Source: Larix kaempferi (Eukaryota > Streptophyta > Pinopsida > Pinales > Pinaceae). Taken from it: 64,000 bases of DNA. Every line of letters begins with the position of its first letter. Within the stretch, counting starts at the first letter, position 1. Under the pieces are notes generated by a model. The model did not search any database. It worked only from the letters and a program-made list of their open reading frames with translations, and was not told the DNA's origin. The stretch spans positions 16,970,001 through 17,034,000 of the forward strand of contig BSBM01000150.1 of assembly GCA_027924585.1 (NCBI GenBank), in the 5' to 3' direction. Positions 1-11,375 of the stretch are shown piece by piece. The translations under genes were made by a program, and so were the position numbers.

Positions 1-5
1 GAATC

Positions 6-1224
6 GCTTGGTAGAACACTAGATCTTTCAATTACTTCATTTCATTTTGCAAGTAGCATACTAGTTATCTTTATATTTCTTTTGAGCTATCACTTGTTTA
101 AATTCCGCAAAGCTCCATAATTATTTCCACTATTATTTTCATTTTCTTGCAATAAAACGAACAAAGTCTCTTGAACTTGGCCAAATCCAAGTCAAGAGCA
201 CTCTCTGTCGGAGAGCATATAGACTTGCATGTTCCCCCTGCATTAGGCATTTTTTAAAATTAGGAAGTCTCTTGAACTGTGGTCATAAGATCAAGTCAAG
301 AGCGCTCTCTGTCGGAGAGTTGAACAAGTGCTCTAAATAATAAAATATTTCAACCCACATTTTCCCCCTAATTAATTTATCTTGGTCGTTTATCCAACAC
401 CCGTATGCTCTGCCAACCGGAAACGGTTGGACTAGTACTCAGAAAGGTGAAGGATTTGATAATCTCATAAGTGATAATTAATTAAAACTTTCACCCCCAT
501 AACCAACGAACCGGCGTTGTTCAAAAAGTATTTTAATCAGTTCTCAGGGGAGGCGCCGGAGTGCCCAATCTGCGACACGGTGGCTGGTTAGCATTGCGCG
601 CCTCGCTGTGATTCCAGACAGGTTCCGACATGTCTCTTAAAGGAGCTGCTTAGAATATCTTTCCGGACACTCTTTGATATCCTTGGTTTTAGCCATAATA
701 ATCAAGACCATTAAAACTTTGAAATTTACCAAGATAATTTGCACAACGATCTCACGAACAGTTACTATCAAGACTTACTTTTCAGCATCCCCCAGCACTA
801 CAATTCAATTATTTTGACTCCATTACCCATTGGATAAGGCACTGGCCCTTTTATCATTTAATTTTTATCTGTGGATGCTTCTTAATTATCTCAAGTCTTT
901 ATATACTGTTTCGCAACGTGGATTGCATCTTATCTTGTGTTTCATTTAAAAGTAAGTCGTGTGTCTTTCATCACTAAAAACTCCTAAACAACATCCGTCC
1001 GCATCACCATACATTTTTAACACTAAAAACATTGAGCCATAGGCAACTCTTTGTAGGGACTACCCCCCTTGGCTTCGTTAAGAGTTAGCCTAAACGGAGG
1101 AGCTGGGATTCAGGTGACAGTACCTGGCTCATTGCTTGCCCCCAAGGCCACACCTCTCTCACTTGTAGTGAAGAGACAGCTTTCGAAAGATTTCCGCTGC
1201 TGGTGTGCAATCTGGCGGACAACA
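6..1224 (+). repeat. LTR of a tRNA-Asp-primed LTR retrotransposon, family A, plus orientation
   Basis: This segment is the inverted counterpart of 2175-3405. The two share the start (TTGGTAGAACACTA), the hairpin modules at 168-215 and 268-319, the TTCCGGACA block and the end (GCGGACAACA). The 3' terminus CAACA at 1220-1224 is clear. The 5' terminus is slightly degraded at the window edge, so the start is approximate. No primer-binding site follows the LTR; it runs directly into the antisense gag fragment. Confidence 0.8.
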
Positions 1225-1756
1225 CAGCCAAAGTAGTAGGTTCTTTATCTCTTAGTTGATATTGTATCTTACCACTCAGTGCCTCTATGTAGTAGTCCAG
1301 TAATGAAGCTGCAGGAGGTGCATAAGTCTCAGGGATGGAGTTTGACAACACCTGGAACTTAGTATTGAATTCATCCATGGTCTCATTTTCTGTCTTCTTC
1401 ATGCTAGTTAAGGTTGCAACTAGGTGTCTAGGCTCCTTCTTGTTGCCAAACTTCTTGAGGAAAGCAGTTTTGAAAGCTGCTATGGTGGCGAAAGATTTGT
1501 CTGGTAAATTGTCGTACCAGTTCCCAGCTTTACCCTCTAATAATATGGCAAAAAGGGTCATGTAAACATCCTCTTGTTTATCAGTGCTTTTGAGGTAGGA
1601 GCCACAAAGTCTGTTGAAGTTTTTGATATGCTGCTCAGCAAAAGTAGATGCATCAGTGCTGTTGAAGCTTGTGAGTTTGTCGACAGCTTTTTCGGGAATA
1701 TCATGAGGTTGTCCTGCTATCTGAGTGAAATCTAGTTGAGTAAAACAGTCAGCCAT
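1085..1756 (-). pseudogene. gag: Truncated gag (capsid-like) ORF of family A retrotransposon
   Basis: The 223-codon ORF reads as a Ty3/gypsy-type Gag N-terminal half. It starts MADCFTQLDFTQ, and around residues 65-100 it has the capsid signature EGKAGNWYDNLPD followed by FKTAFLKKFGN, typical of Retrotrans_gag domains. Capsid-like sequence continues to about residue 178 (QYQLRDKEPTTLAV). The last 45 or so residues are not Gag: they are antisense translation of the opposing LTR that begins at 1224. The nucleocapsid, protease, reverse transcriptase and integrase are all absent. The start codon is about 400 bp downstream of the primer-binding site at 2153-2170, as expected for a leader. Gag normally packages the element RNA into cytoplasmic particles; this copy cannot encode a complete one. 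The family call rests on motif resemblance only. Confidence 0.8.
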
Positions 1757-2152
1757 GGTGGAAAGGAAACAACTATTTTCTTCAAAATTTTCTTGATTTT
1801 CTAGATTTTCTTAAAACAAAGAATGGATGTCTAAAATAGACTCGGATCTAAGATTTTCAAGGATTTTACGAGAAACAAGTTTGTTTAATCTTCTCCTATA
1901 AACCTTTTCAGGCTCAGGGATAAAACTAAGCAAACCTTCAGAATTTCTTCTAGTTGAATACCTTGAGGTATTAATTGACAGTGGAGTCGCCAGGTGGATC
2001 CAAGTCTAATTTCAAAGAGTGATTAAACTAAAAATCTACCAAAAGTAAAACTAAAAGGGGCATTGGAGTCGCCAAACAGATTTAGAATCTATCAAAAAAA
2101 AAGGTAAAACACACTAGAAAAAATTAAGGTCGTCCAGGAACAAAAAGATTTG

Positions 2153-2170
2153 TCCCCGGCAACGACGCCA
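2153..2170 (-). promoter_or_regulatory. Primer-binding site for tRNA-Asp
   Basis: Read on the minus strand this is TGGCGTCGTTGCCGGGGA. It is complementary to the 3' end of plant tRNA-Asp with one mismatch (canonical TGGCGCCGTTGCCGGGGA). It lies four bases after the LTR end at 2175. This primer is characteristic of the Athila/Tat branches of plant Ty3/gypsy elements. Confidence 0.9.
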
Positions 2171-2174
2171 AAGA

Positions 2175-3405
2175 TGTTGTCCCCCGAGATGCACACCAGC
2201 AGCGGAAATCTTTCGAAAGCTGTCTACCTCACTGGAAAGTGGGGAGAGGTGTGGCCTTGGGGGCAAGCAATGAGCCAGGTACTGTCACCTGAATCCCAAC
2301 TCCTCTGTTTAGGCTAACTCCTAACGAAGCCAAGGGGGCTAGTCCCTACAAAGAGTTGTCTAAGGCTCTTGTGTTTTAAAATGTTTTTTAAGTGTTGTGA
2401 TGCGGATGGGTGTTGTTTAGGAGTTTTGAAGGTGAGAGATACAAAAATGCTTTAAATATAACCAAGATAACGCAATCCACATTGCAAGAGAAGATAAGAG
2501 ATACACTGAATCAGATACAAATCATTTTTCACAAAAATTAATACAAGTACTCCAGATTGATAATAAGCAAATAAAATATGTGATTAAGGACCAATGCCTT
2601 ATGGAGTCAAAAATGTCTGAGTGATTTGTAATGCTTGATACAAGTGTTCGAGATAAAAGTTTGTGAAATCGTTTTGCAGCTTATCTTGGTAAATTAAAGA
2701 TTTTAGTGGTCTTGATTACTAGGCTAAAACCAAGGATATCAAAAAAGTGTCCGAACAGACATTCTAAGCAGCTCCTTTAAGAGACATGTCGGACCTATCT
2801 GGAATCACAGAAAGGCGCGCAATGCTAACCAGCCACTGTGTCGCAGATTGGGCAACCCGGCGCCTCCCCTGAGAACTGCTTTGAATACTTTTTGAACAAC
2901 GTCGGTTCGTTGTTTATGGGGGTGAAAGTTTTAATTAATTATCACTTATGAACTTATCAAGTCCTTCACCTTTCTGAGTACTAGTCCAACCGTTTCCGGT
3001 TGGCAGAGCATACGGGTGTTGGACACACAACCAAAGTAAATTAATTAAGGGGGAATGTGGATTGAAGTGTTTTATTATTAAGAACACTTGTTCAACTCTC
3101 CGACAGAGAGCGCTCTTGACTTAGTCTTAAGACCACAATTCAAGAAACTTCCTACTTTAAAATGCCTAATGCAGGGGGAAAATGCAGATCTATATGCTCT
3201 CCGACAGAGAGTGCTCTTGACTTGGATTTGGCCAAGTTCAAGAGGCTTTGTTTATTTTAAGAAAAAGTAAAACAGTTGTAAAAAACAATTATGAAGCTCT
3301 GTAGATTTAAACCATATGATAGCTCAAATAAAGCAAGAGACAACTAACATGCTACTTGCAGAATGAAATCATGCTAAAAAAAAAAGATTTAGTGTTCTAC
3401 CAACA
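2175..3405 (-). repeat. 5' LTR of family A, minus orientation
   Basis: The 1231-bp LTR has matching termini: on the plus strand it begins TGTTGTCC and ends CCAACA, giving TG...CA ends on either strand. It is followed on the minus strand by the tRNA-Asp primer-binding site and gag, so it is the 5' LTR of that element. It is homologous to 6-1224 in inverted orientation. Two hairpin modules lie at about 3096-3147 and 3197-3245. Confidence 0.85.
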
Positions 3406-3639
3406 GTTTTATTCTAAGGTAGGATCAACCTCCGGACAAGGTCAACCACTAGAACTGCCTGCACTTGAGAACCTCCAACTAGCTGAAAGCTCTACCAAAG
3501 AAACCGACGGGGAAGGAAGAGTAACCACAAAATAATGTGGTCCTGCCCTTGAGATGAAATCTCAAGGATACAACTTCTGGTCAAAAGCTTTGGAAGAGAG
3601 ATACAAAATGAAAATAAAATATTGAACAGAAAATAAAGT

Positions 3640-3790
3640 CTAATCTACCCAAGAATCTCTTTCAGGTCAAAAACCGTACTCGGGAGAGCATGGGGGTAAG
3701 TAAATCGGAAATAAAAACAACTCTCCGATAAAGAGCACTCTTGATCCACTATCGGTGAGATTCAAGAGATTTCTACCTTAAACAGTTTAT
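3640..3790 (-). repeat. Fragment of a family B LTR, minus orientation
   Basis: About 150 bp here match, in inverted orientation, the stretch around 7480-7610. Shared blocks include CCAAGAATCTCTTTCAGGTC, a CTCGGGAGAGCATGGGGGT-like block and one hairpin module at 3721-3770. No LTR terminus is seen, so this is a broken copy. Confidence 0.65.
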
Positions 3791-6700
3791 TGAAATGGAA
3801 ACTAATCTAAGAACATATCAGAGATCTAAACTAGAAAATCAAACCCACTCAAAAACATTACAAGACTTCCCCAAATGGGGAAGTTGGGGATGGGGGATTA
3901 AAGACCCCACTAAACAGAGACTTTATTAAACAAGTACAATGTTTTGGATTTTCAACCTTAGAGAAAAATGAAGAAGTAAAGGTAAAACTTGAGAGCTCTT
4001 AAGAGCTTTTACAATCGAAAAAGGAGAGTGTTTATGTCATGGTTTCAAGGTTTGTTTTCAAGCTCCTTCTTGGTTTTGCAATTTTCCTTCTCTTTACTTG
4101 ATTTTGCTCCTCTTCTACTTCAAGCTCTCTTTTGGATTTAGCTTTTTTCTCACACCTACACACAACAAAGATTCAAGCTACAAGTACCATTTAGCATTAG
4201 TTGAAGAAATTAAGACTTGAAGCTACTTGAACCTAGAATTGGAAAATGAGAACCTAAATGCAATGTGCATGAGATTTTGAATTTAAATTGCAATTTAAAT
4301 AAAACAGACCAGCAAGCTAAAGTGCTCCAAAAAATGATGGGAATGAGACTAGAACCACAAGTTTTTGAACTAGCTTGTATGCAAACTTTCCTATCTTTAA
4401 ATGAGACTACAAAACTTAAGACAAAAGATTAAAATGCAAGCCCTAAATGATTTTTTAAGATGCCTAAACTTAACTTTTTCTAAAGCAAAAATTAACCAAC
4501 TTTGAATGAGACTAAAATTAACAAAGGCCAACTTTTTCAATGCATGAAACTCTATTAATGAGAGAGATCTAACTACTTAAGAGATACACAAAGAACTAAG
4601 ACAAAGAAATGAAACTAATACTAACAAAAAGAAACTAATTACTAACTCAACAATAGTTTTTGTGCTTTTGATGTTTTTAGGGCTACTTTTGGATGGACGA
4701 AAGGGAGGATAGAGACTTGAAAGGGATGGACGAATGGGAGGAAGAAGGCAAAATGAACCTAAAAAGGGAAAACGAATGGACAAAGATGGTGGATCTAGGG
4801 AAAACGAAAGGGCAAGTGAGAGAAAGGGCAAGGTGAATGGATGGAAAAGGCTAATCTGATGGGGATGGGCTTGAAGAGGTAAGCTTAAGGACACAAGTAA
4901 CCAAGATTTGTTTTGAAAGTGTGTTGATGGAGGAAGAGGCCCAAAACTCCCACTTGAAAGTTTCTTCCTTTGAAAAGAAATGAAGAGCTTGAAGACCTGC
5001 AAGACAGATTGATCAGATGCCAAGAACCACTGTTAAGTGAAGAGTGACTTAGTCTTTAATAAGCCTTTCTCCACCTTGGGAAATCTCTGCAAGAAACTTG
5101 TTATGAAGCATACAAAAACCGAAAGATGTATTTCTAATCGAAGTTAAAACATACATCTAATAATGAAATTGCATGAACAATAAACAAATGAAAGAGATAT
5201 CACCAATAGTGTGAAAAACATCCCAACTTGCTCCAGCATGGACCTCCAAAGTCTAAACTTTATTCAATATTAAACAGATATTACAACAATATTTTGGCAG
5301 TGTTCATGCTCAAAATCTCCATGAAGAACAAGTCTAAAAGACCTTTCTTAAATAGCAAAGGCTACATACTAAAACCCTAGGTCGAATTGGCATGATGGAA
5401 GCCAATGGCTACCTAATCCCAAATCGAATTCCAATCTCATCCACTCTCAACCAATCAAACTACAAGTTAAAAGAGTTACACCTAACACAAGTCGAGTTTG
5501 TAGCTTATGTGGATGGGGAGGTGGCCTCCACCTAGGCAAGGCGCCCCCCATCCCACCTTGGAACTACCACCAAACTAGTAATGAGCTGCCATGTGTAGAA
5601 CTCGAGTTGTGAAGAAGGTTGACGTGAGCTCCTTTGTGAGGGCGAATATGCCACATATGGTAGGCTTGGAGTGGAGTAGTAGGTGGTGACTCGAGTTGTG
5701 AAGGGAGCCAATGCATAAATTAAGGAATGGCACCTACCATATCCACTAGTATAACCACCAACCCAATAACCATGTGCCAACATACCAAATCGACTTTTAA
5801 TTTAAGGAGGGCGAATTCTCTTTGGTGAATAAGCTTGTGCTGACTGTATAGCTGACTGGAGTTGCTTGGAGTTGATTGGAATCTTCATAAATGTTGAGTG
5901 CCATGTCAACTAGCCCTTTATTTTATTCATTTCTGATTATTTTGGAGAGATTTGGATTTCTCCAAAATATTCAAATTTATTAATTTAATTAATAATTTCT
6001 CCGTAAATGGCTTTTTAGAGAAAATATTAATTACGAGGTTGAATCGACATCCGAAATTTGGGCTTAGCTGGTCCATAGGTCATGTGTGATTTTTGGCTTA
6101 TGAAACGAGCCATCAACCACTGAATTCGGACCATGGATGACTGACATATTACAAATTATTATTTCTCTATTTAGACTATAGAGAAATTTATTAAATTTTA
6201 AAAAATAATTAAAAAACCCAAACTCGACGAACCTGGTAAAAAATTTTCGAAATTTTTTCTGAGGGTCCTAGAGACTGGGGACATGACCAAAACCTATTCT
6301 AATAGTGTCTAGTAGGCTTATATACATTAGTTGGACTCTAATAACCCCCCATGGCTAAAATTTCCAAAACCGGGCATTCCAGCTTTGGACGAGCAGGAGA
6401 AAACCTCATCGATTATAGCTCGGCTATAAGCAAAGTATAATTGACAAGAGAAAAAACTCCCTGGAATACCTTAGTTGCTTAATCAAGTCATGGGGAACCG
6501 AGACACTTAGATCCTACTAGCACACTTTATTACAAACCCCCATGGGGCGATGGTCATGTCGACTCAAAAACAAAACTGGCTAGTCACAAATGCTGGATCA
6601 TCTGATACACTGGAGTCAAACACTTATCATGTTTGTCAAATGGCGGCTCTTCAGATAATCCAACTATGGTACAAACAAGTTGGTAACAGATCTAATGTTT

Positions 6701-7279
6701 CTTGTCCCACAGGAGCTTCCACATCTTAGCAACATTCAAGCTTGAGCTTGAGGCCTTTCTTCCTTCTCATAAAATTTCAATCGACTCTTTGGTTACCTTT
6801 CATGCAAGCTTAGATTTCATTAAAATTCCGTTTATACAATCTCTGCTTGTTCATATGCTAGATCTTAAATACCTTTAAATTAGTATCTCATGCTTAGATC
6901 TAACAATTTTACTTTAGTACTTGAAGTAGTAAAATATTTCCTATCTTTTGCAAGTACTAGAGAGTGTAATTTTATGTGATGTTAGCTAACATACTAACTT
7001 TTATTCAAGTTTTATGTTGGTTCGCTTTTTCCTTTTGTCACAAGAAAGCGGAATGATTTGAAAGAGTTTGGGAGATCTGGGCTTTCAAAAGAGACTCATC
7101 TCAAGTTCCTCTATTTTCTAGCTTTTTCAAAGCTTTCCATAAGTCCTTTTGAATCCCATTTCAAGGTATCAAAAGCATCTCTCTCATAGAGTTATATTGT
7201 AATAATTTAATAAAAACGCAAGTGGGATTACGGCTCCCACACCCCTATTCCCCCATTTGAGGGAAGCCTATATCTGTCC
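3791..7279. other. Non-coding interval between LTR fragments
   Basis: No convincing coding region was found on either strand. ORFs here are short and biased (for example a Ser/Leu/Pro-rich antisense reading at 4577-5023) and show no family motif. The sequence is AT-rich with scattered simple repeats. It may be degraded retrotransposon internal sequence, but nothing in it proves that. Confidence 0.5.
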
Positions 7280-8683
7280 CTTTTGCTTATTATGTTTGCA
7301 TAGTTAGATAAAGTAGCATGCTAGATTAGTTCTATTTTTTGCTTGAAGTTTAAAAGTTTTAAAATTTTGCAAAAAAGTTTCATTTTCGCAAGTACAATTA
7401 GTTTCAAGTTTTTTTTAAGTTTCTATATTCTTTCTTTGCTTCAAGTCATTAAAATCATAAAATCTCTTGAATCTCGCCATTTGTGGATCAAGAGTGCTCT
7501 CTGTCGGAGAGTTTACTTTGCTTTTGTTTTTTGCTAACCCCCTTGCTCTCCCGAGTATGGTCCTAGACCTGAAAGAGATTCTTGGGTAGTTTTAGATTAT
7601 TTTAGGGCTTTGTTTTGCATTTTTACAATTGTTGTCACTAAAATCTCTTGAATTTCGTTCTAAATCGAATCAAGAGTGCTCTTTATCGAAGAGTGTATTT
7701 TAAAAACTTAAAAAATCTCTTGAATCTCGTTCTAAATCGAATCAAGAGTGCTCTCTGTCGAAGAGTAAATTGGAACAAACTATTTGCCCACTCCGTGTAT
7801 GGTCTACCCATCACAGGCTAGTATGAGCTTTGGGATATCAAAAGTGGAAGTGTCGCATTCTTTAATTTTCTCACATTTAATTAAAAACTTCAATTTTAAT
7901 AAAATTAAGTCCCTTCAAACCAACAAAAATCCGACGTTACCACGCTGTGATCAAAAGTGGGGAAATTCTGACTAAGGACGCTGAAACCACTGGGAGGTGA
8001 CCTCAGAGCACAGTTAGACTACATCCTTGTTGGTGTAGTGTTGAACACTGCTCTCGAGACTCCGTCCCAACCCACTTTTCCTTGTACGGAGCCACCTAGA
8101 TCACATTCCGGACACATTTCCTGTACCGCAAGGTATATCGAAAATCCCCTCATCCCACAATAAATCACATCATCTTTTAAAATTTACAATAAAATAAACC
8201 AAGAGGCATCCGCACAACAGTCCCTCAGCAATATTTTACGGATAGTGACTCCATTTGGCACTGGTCTTTGAGCAACAACAACATTTTCAAAATCTTTGCT
8301 TTTTATATGTCTTTTGTTGTTTAACATATCATGATGTGGATGGATTTTTTATTTAATTTGGCAAAACTGTTGTTATCCTACAAATTATTATATGTTGTGG
8401 ATGTGCCATTAATTTTGCGAATAAACTTGGTTGAATTTTGTTACAATTCAAAAAACTCATAAAAACAACACTCTTTCCAATTACTTAAACACAAAACTTT
8501 AAAGAGCCTTAGAAACTCCTTTTTAGGGTCTACCCCCCTTGGCTTTGTTAGGAGTTTGCCTAAACGGAGGAGTCGGGATCATGTGACAGCACCTGACTCT
8601 TGCTTGCCCCCAAGGCAACACTGAGCAACTTAGAAAGATCTCTGTTGTGTTCCCCCCTCCAGGTGTGCATCTCGGCGGCAACA
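7280..8683 (+). repeat. LTR family B, plus orientation
   Basis: This LTR is related to family A along its length. It shares an AAGTAGCAT.CTAG block near the start, three double-hairpin modules at 7463-7511, 7644-7693 and 7716-7765, a CCGGACA block, and the 3' region GGGTCTACCCCCCTTGGC followed by the CAACA terminus at 8683. The left boundary was estimated by alignment with family A and could be off by some tens of bases. No primer-binding site follows; another LTR segment begins immediately. Confidence 0.65.
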
Positions 8684-9607
8684 ATCAGAAAAGAGACTCT
8701 TTGCTTGTAGTAATTAGCATAACATTTTATTTCAGTTATTTATCTTCTACAAGCAAAACGAAATAAACATTTGGTTTCCAACTCAAAGTATGCTCTTTCC
8801 CCTTGCGGGCATTTGCCTAGTCCCGTGGGAAATCAGAAAGAGTTGCAACCACTCCTTAAATTCTCACATTTTAACTAATAATTCATCTTAATAAAAGTAA
8901 CAACCCCATACATAGTGAAAATCCGGCACTACGATTATTGAGTTTTGCGTGGGCAAATTTCTCAAAAGAAGTGGGAACAACTGGGAGGCGACCTCAAGGC
9001 ACAGTTAGGCTACACCCTTGTTGTAGTGTTGAACACTACCCTAGAGACTCCATTCCATCCCACACGTCTTCGTGAGGAGCCACCTTCATTCAATTTCCGG
9101 ACATTGCTCCTTGTACCTCACGGTATCTCTAGAGTTTCCCTTGTTCCCGTAACAAATTTAAATCCTTAATAAATTAAAAACCAACCAAGATACACTTGCA
9201 AAACTTTCCCTTTCAGTGGCATCTTTTATATAGACTCCATTGGCACTGGTCCATAACAACAATCATTTCACATTTGCTTAATATCAGTAAATTGTTTTGT
9301 TTTCTTTACATGCTAGTGGTTGTTTATTTTATGCTATTGAAAGCTTTTCCTTAAATCTTTTGCAACGAATTTGGATTGTAATCATCCCCCCTAAAAAAAC
9401 TCCTAGAAACAAAATCCTTAACTAACTTTCAATTAACCTTGGAAACTTTCCATAGGGCCTACCCCCCTTGGCTTTGGTTAGGAGTTGGACTAAACAGAGG
9501 AGTCAAGATCAGGTGACAGCCTTGACTCAAGACTTGCCCCCAAGGGCGCACTGAGCCGTAGCAAAGATTTCTGCTGTGTTAACCAGGTGCATGATCCAAC
9601 GGCAACA
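8684..9607 (+). repeat. 5'-truncated LTR related to family B
   Basis: The segment repeats the second half of the family B LTR: GGGAGGCGACCTCA, GTGTTGAACACT, TTTCCGGACATT, the CTACCCCCCTTGGC block, and a CAACA end at 9607. It lacks the hairpin-module half. It abuts the terminus of the previous LTR at 8683, so either one element inserted next to another or the pair was joined by recombination. Confidence 0.6.
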
Positions 9608-9611
9608 ATCC

Positions 9612-9920
9612 TTACAGAAGGTGAACCCATGATGAAGTCCCTCTCACTGCCCCCAACCCTGGATATCCTGTGGTTCTTACGGATCTAACTACTCCACCAA
9701 TAGCAACTTCAAGTTTGAAAGGCATTGTGTATACCTTCTTATCCTTTTCATAAATAGCTTGATGGGCAACTCCCATAATTTATGGGATTGAACTTGTACA
9801 AATTGCAACCTCATGCCCCGGGATTCTAGCAAGGTGATATTTCAAGAGGCCAACCCATCCTATCATGAATTGTCCACACAACTTACAATTCAAGTTTTGT
9901 TAATTTGTCCCAATCTTCAA
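9612..9920 (-). pseudogene. hAT-type BED zinc-finger relic
   Basis: One minus-strand frame gives NCKLCGQFMIGWVGLLKYHL followed by ARIPGHEVAICTSS, which is a BED finger: Cys-x2-Cys, a spaced aromatic/Gly segment, then His and a final Cys. The sequence R/K-L-K-Y-H-L-A-x-I-x-G is common in plant hAT transposases and DUF659-like proteins. A TAA breaks the frame soon after the finger, and another stop lies just before it. The downstream reading (MGVAHQAIYEKDKKVY...) runs to a stop at 9612-9614, next to the LTR end at 9607. It lies inside the fourth intron of the glycosyltransferase gene. Without the catalytic RNase H-like fold it is only a fragment. Confidence 0.6.
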
Positions 9921-10939
9921 GTATGGCATACTGCCGAAATGGGTACAAAACCTTTGACATATTGGCAAGGCAATATTCAACTCCAAACTTCAAACCTAGG
10001 GAAAAACAGGAAAAAAAAACACAAAACTTACAAAACACAGTAGCAAAAAAATTTAGACATGTAAATCATTCTATGACCCATGAAAAAACAAGAATAAGGG
10101 GCCAGAAATATGCTTGTGCAAACCCTTGAATAAAGCTCGAAAAACACCTAGTTACAAGGGAGAATTTTAACAACTACCTTGGAATATGAAACCATAGATA
10201 GAAATCAATCCCCACTAAAAGAAATCTTTGATGGCGATGAAAACAATTGTTTAGCCCTCTTAAGATTGATGGATGGCATTGATAAACCCCTTTGCTCTCA
10301 ATCGCCGACAGCTGAAAAGACAAATAACCCCCAAAAATCTGATTACCTTGGATAGCAATTTTTGTGGGTTGTGACGCAAATTTTCCCAAATGATACATTT
10401 TCAATTTAGAAATACGAAAAATCATGACTTTGCCAATAAATTGACGATTTTATCATCTATGAATGTAATAAGTGATACTTGTTTACGCATCTAATTTTAT
10501 AATTAAGTTTCCAATTAATTGAACAGTGAAACTGTCACACACTTGTATTTATGAGGACCTCTGGTCACATATTTGGATTGATGGACTGTGTGACATATAG
10601 ACATCAGCTGTCAATGTATTCATACATCAATTAATAATTTCATATGGTGTTCAGTTTCATTGTGTTTCACATCTATCTGCACAATTTATCAATTTGAAGG
10701 TGATATTTATGCGAATGAAGATGGGGGAGGGAAAATTGGCAGACATGTTTTCTGAAGTTCAAGGCTTTAACAATGAATAGAATAAGGAAAATAAGGAACT
10801 AGGAAAACTGAATTTTCTCCAAGTTATGAATTGCATTCAAGAGTCTAAGCAAAACAAAAAATTGCAAATTGGCATTAAAAGGAAATTACAGAAATTACTC
10901 TGCTCAAGTTAGAAAGCATACACATGAATGCTGACTTAC
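9921..10939 (-). other. Part of intron 4 of the glycosyltransferase gene
   Basis: This stretch lies downstream of the exon 4 donor (GTAAGTC at 10939). The next exon of the family should encode a block near QEPFKS.PL.WTIHE. I looked for it here on the minus strand and did not find it, so the intron continues leftward through the LTR cluster and probably out of the window. Confidence 0.55.
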
Positions 10940-10990
10940 CTAGAAATTGTGGCTTTTGCTTCAAGAGAGCTCACAACCACACCATCAAAA
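10940..10990 (-). CDS. Glycosyltransferase gene, exon 4 (51 bp)
   Basis: The exon is flanked by an acceptor (CCTATGCAG just upstream) and a strong donor (GTAAGTC). Its first base completes the AA left over from exon 3 to give Asn, and the reading then gives FDGVVVSSLEAKATIS, leaving AG for the next exon. The family block N-[FY]-D-G-[IV]-[ILV]-V-S-S-L follows 'DWL' in At4g01210/At5g04480-type proteins, and exon 3 ends exactly with DWL. The agreement of phase, order and family motif makes this small exon secure although it is far too short to stand out as an ORF. Confidence 0.85.
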
Positions 10991-11265
10991 CTGCATAGGA
11001 TAAATAGTGTCAAATAAAACTGGTCTAATATTAAATAACAAGTACCTAAATTAAAATATTATGCCACAAATTTAACATTAAATTTTGTGTATCCATGCAA
11101 TTAATGACTCACCAATTCCAAACTATTGCTATTGTCTTCTTAAAAATGACCTGACACACAATGAATGATTGAACATTCTTGAATTTGCTTTTTATGACTT
11201 TATGACAATCACAGGTAAACCAAAACATAAAACTCAAAATAAGTTCCCAATAGCATTTTACTTAC

Positions 11266-11375
11266 TTTAACCAGTCAACTTGAAACTGTTGATGTGAATT
11301 ACTCCGTAGTATATTGACAATAGTTCCAATCTTCTCCCAAGCACCACGAACAGGACCATCCTCAATAGAATACAG
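11266..11375 (-). CDS. Glycosyltransferase gene, exon 3 (110 bp)
   Basis: On the minus strand an acceptor (CAGTGCAG) precedes the exon and a donor (GTAAGTAA) follows it. The reading starts LYSIEDGPVRGAWEKIGTIV and ends QVDWL plus two bases. This matches the 'E-V-Y-S-L-E-D-G-P' segment that follows the first Rossmann-type strand and helix in the plant GT4-like family. Phase 0 entry agrees with exon 2 and phase 2 exit agrees with exon 4. Confidence 0.88.

Noticed and set aside
4577-5023. 148-codon antisense ORF
   Set aside because: Ser/Leu/Pro-rich reading of purine-rich DNA without any motif.
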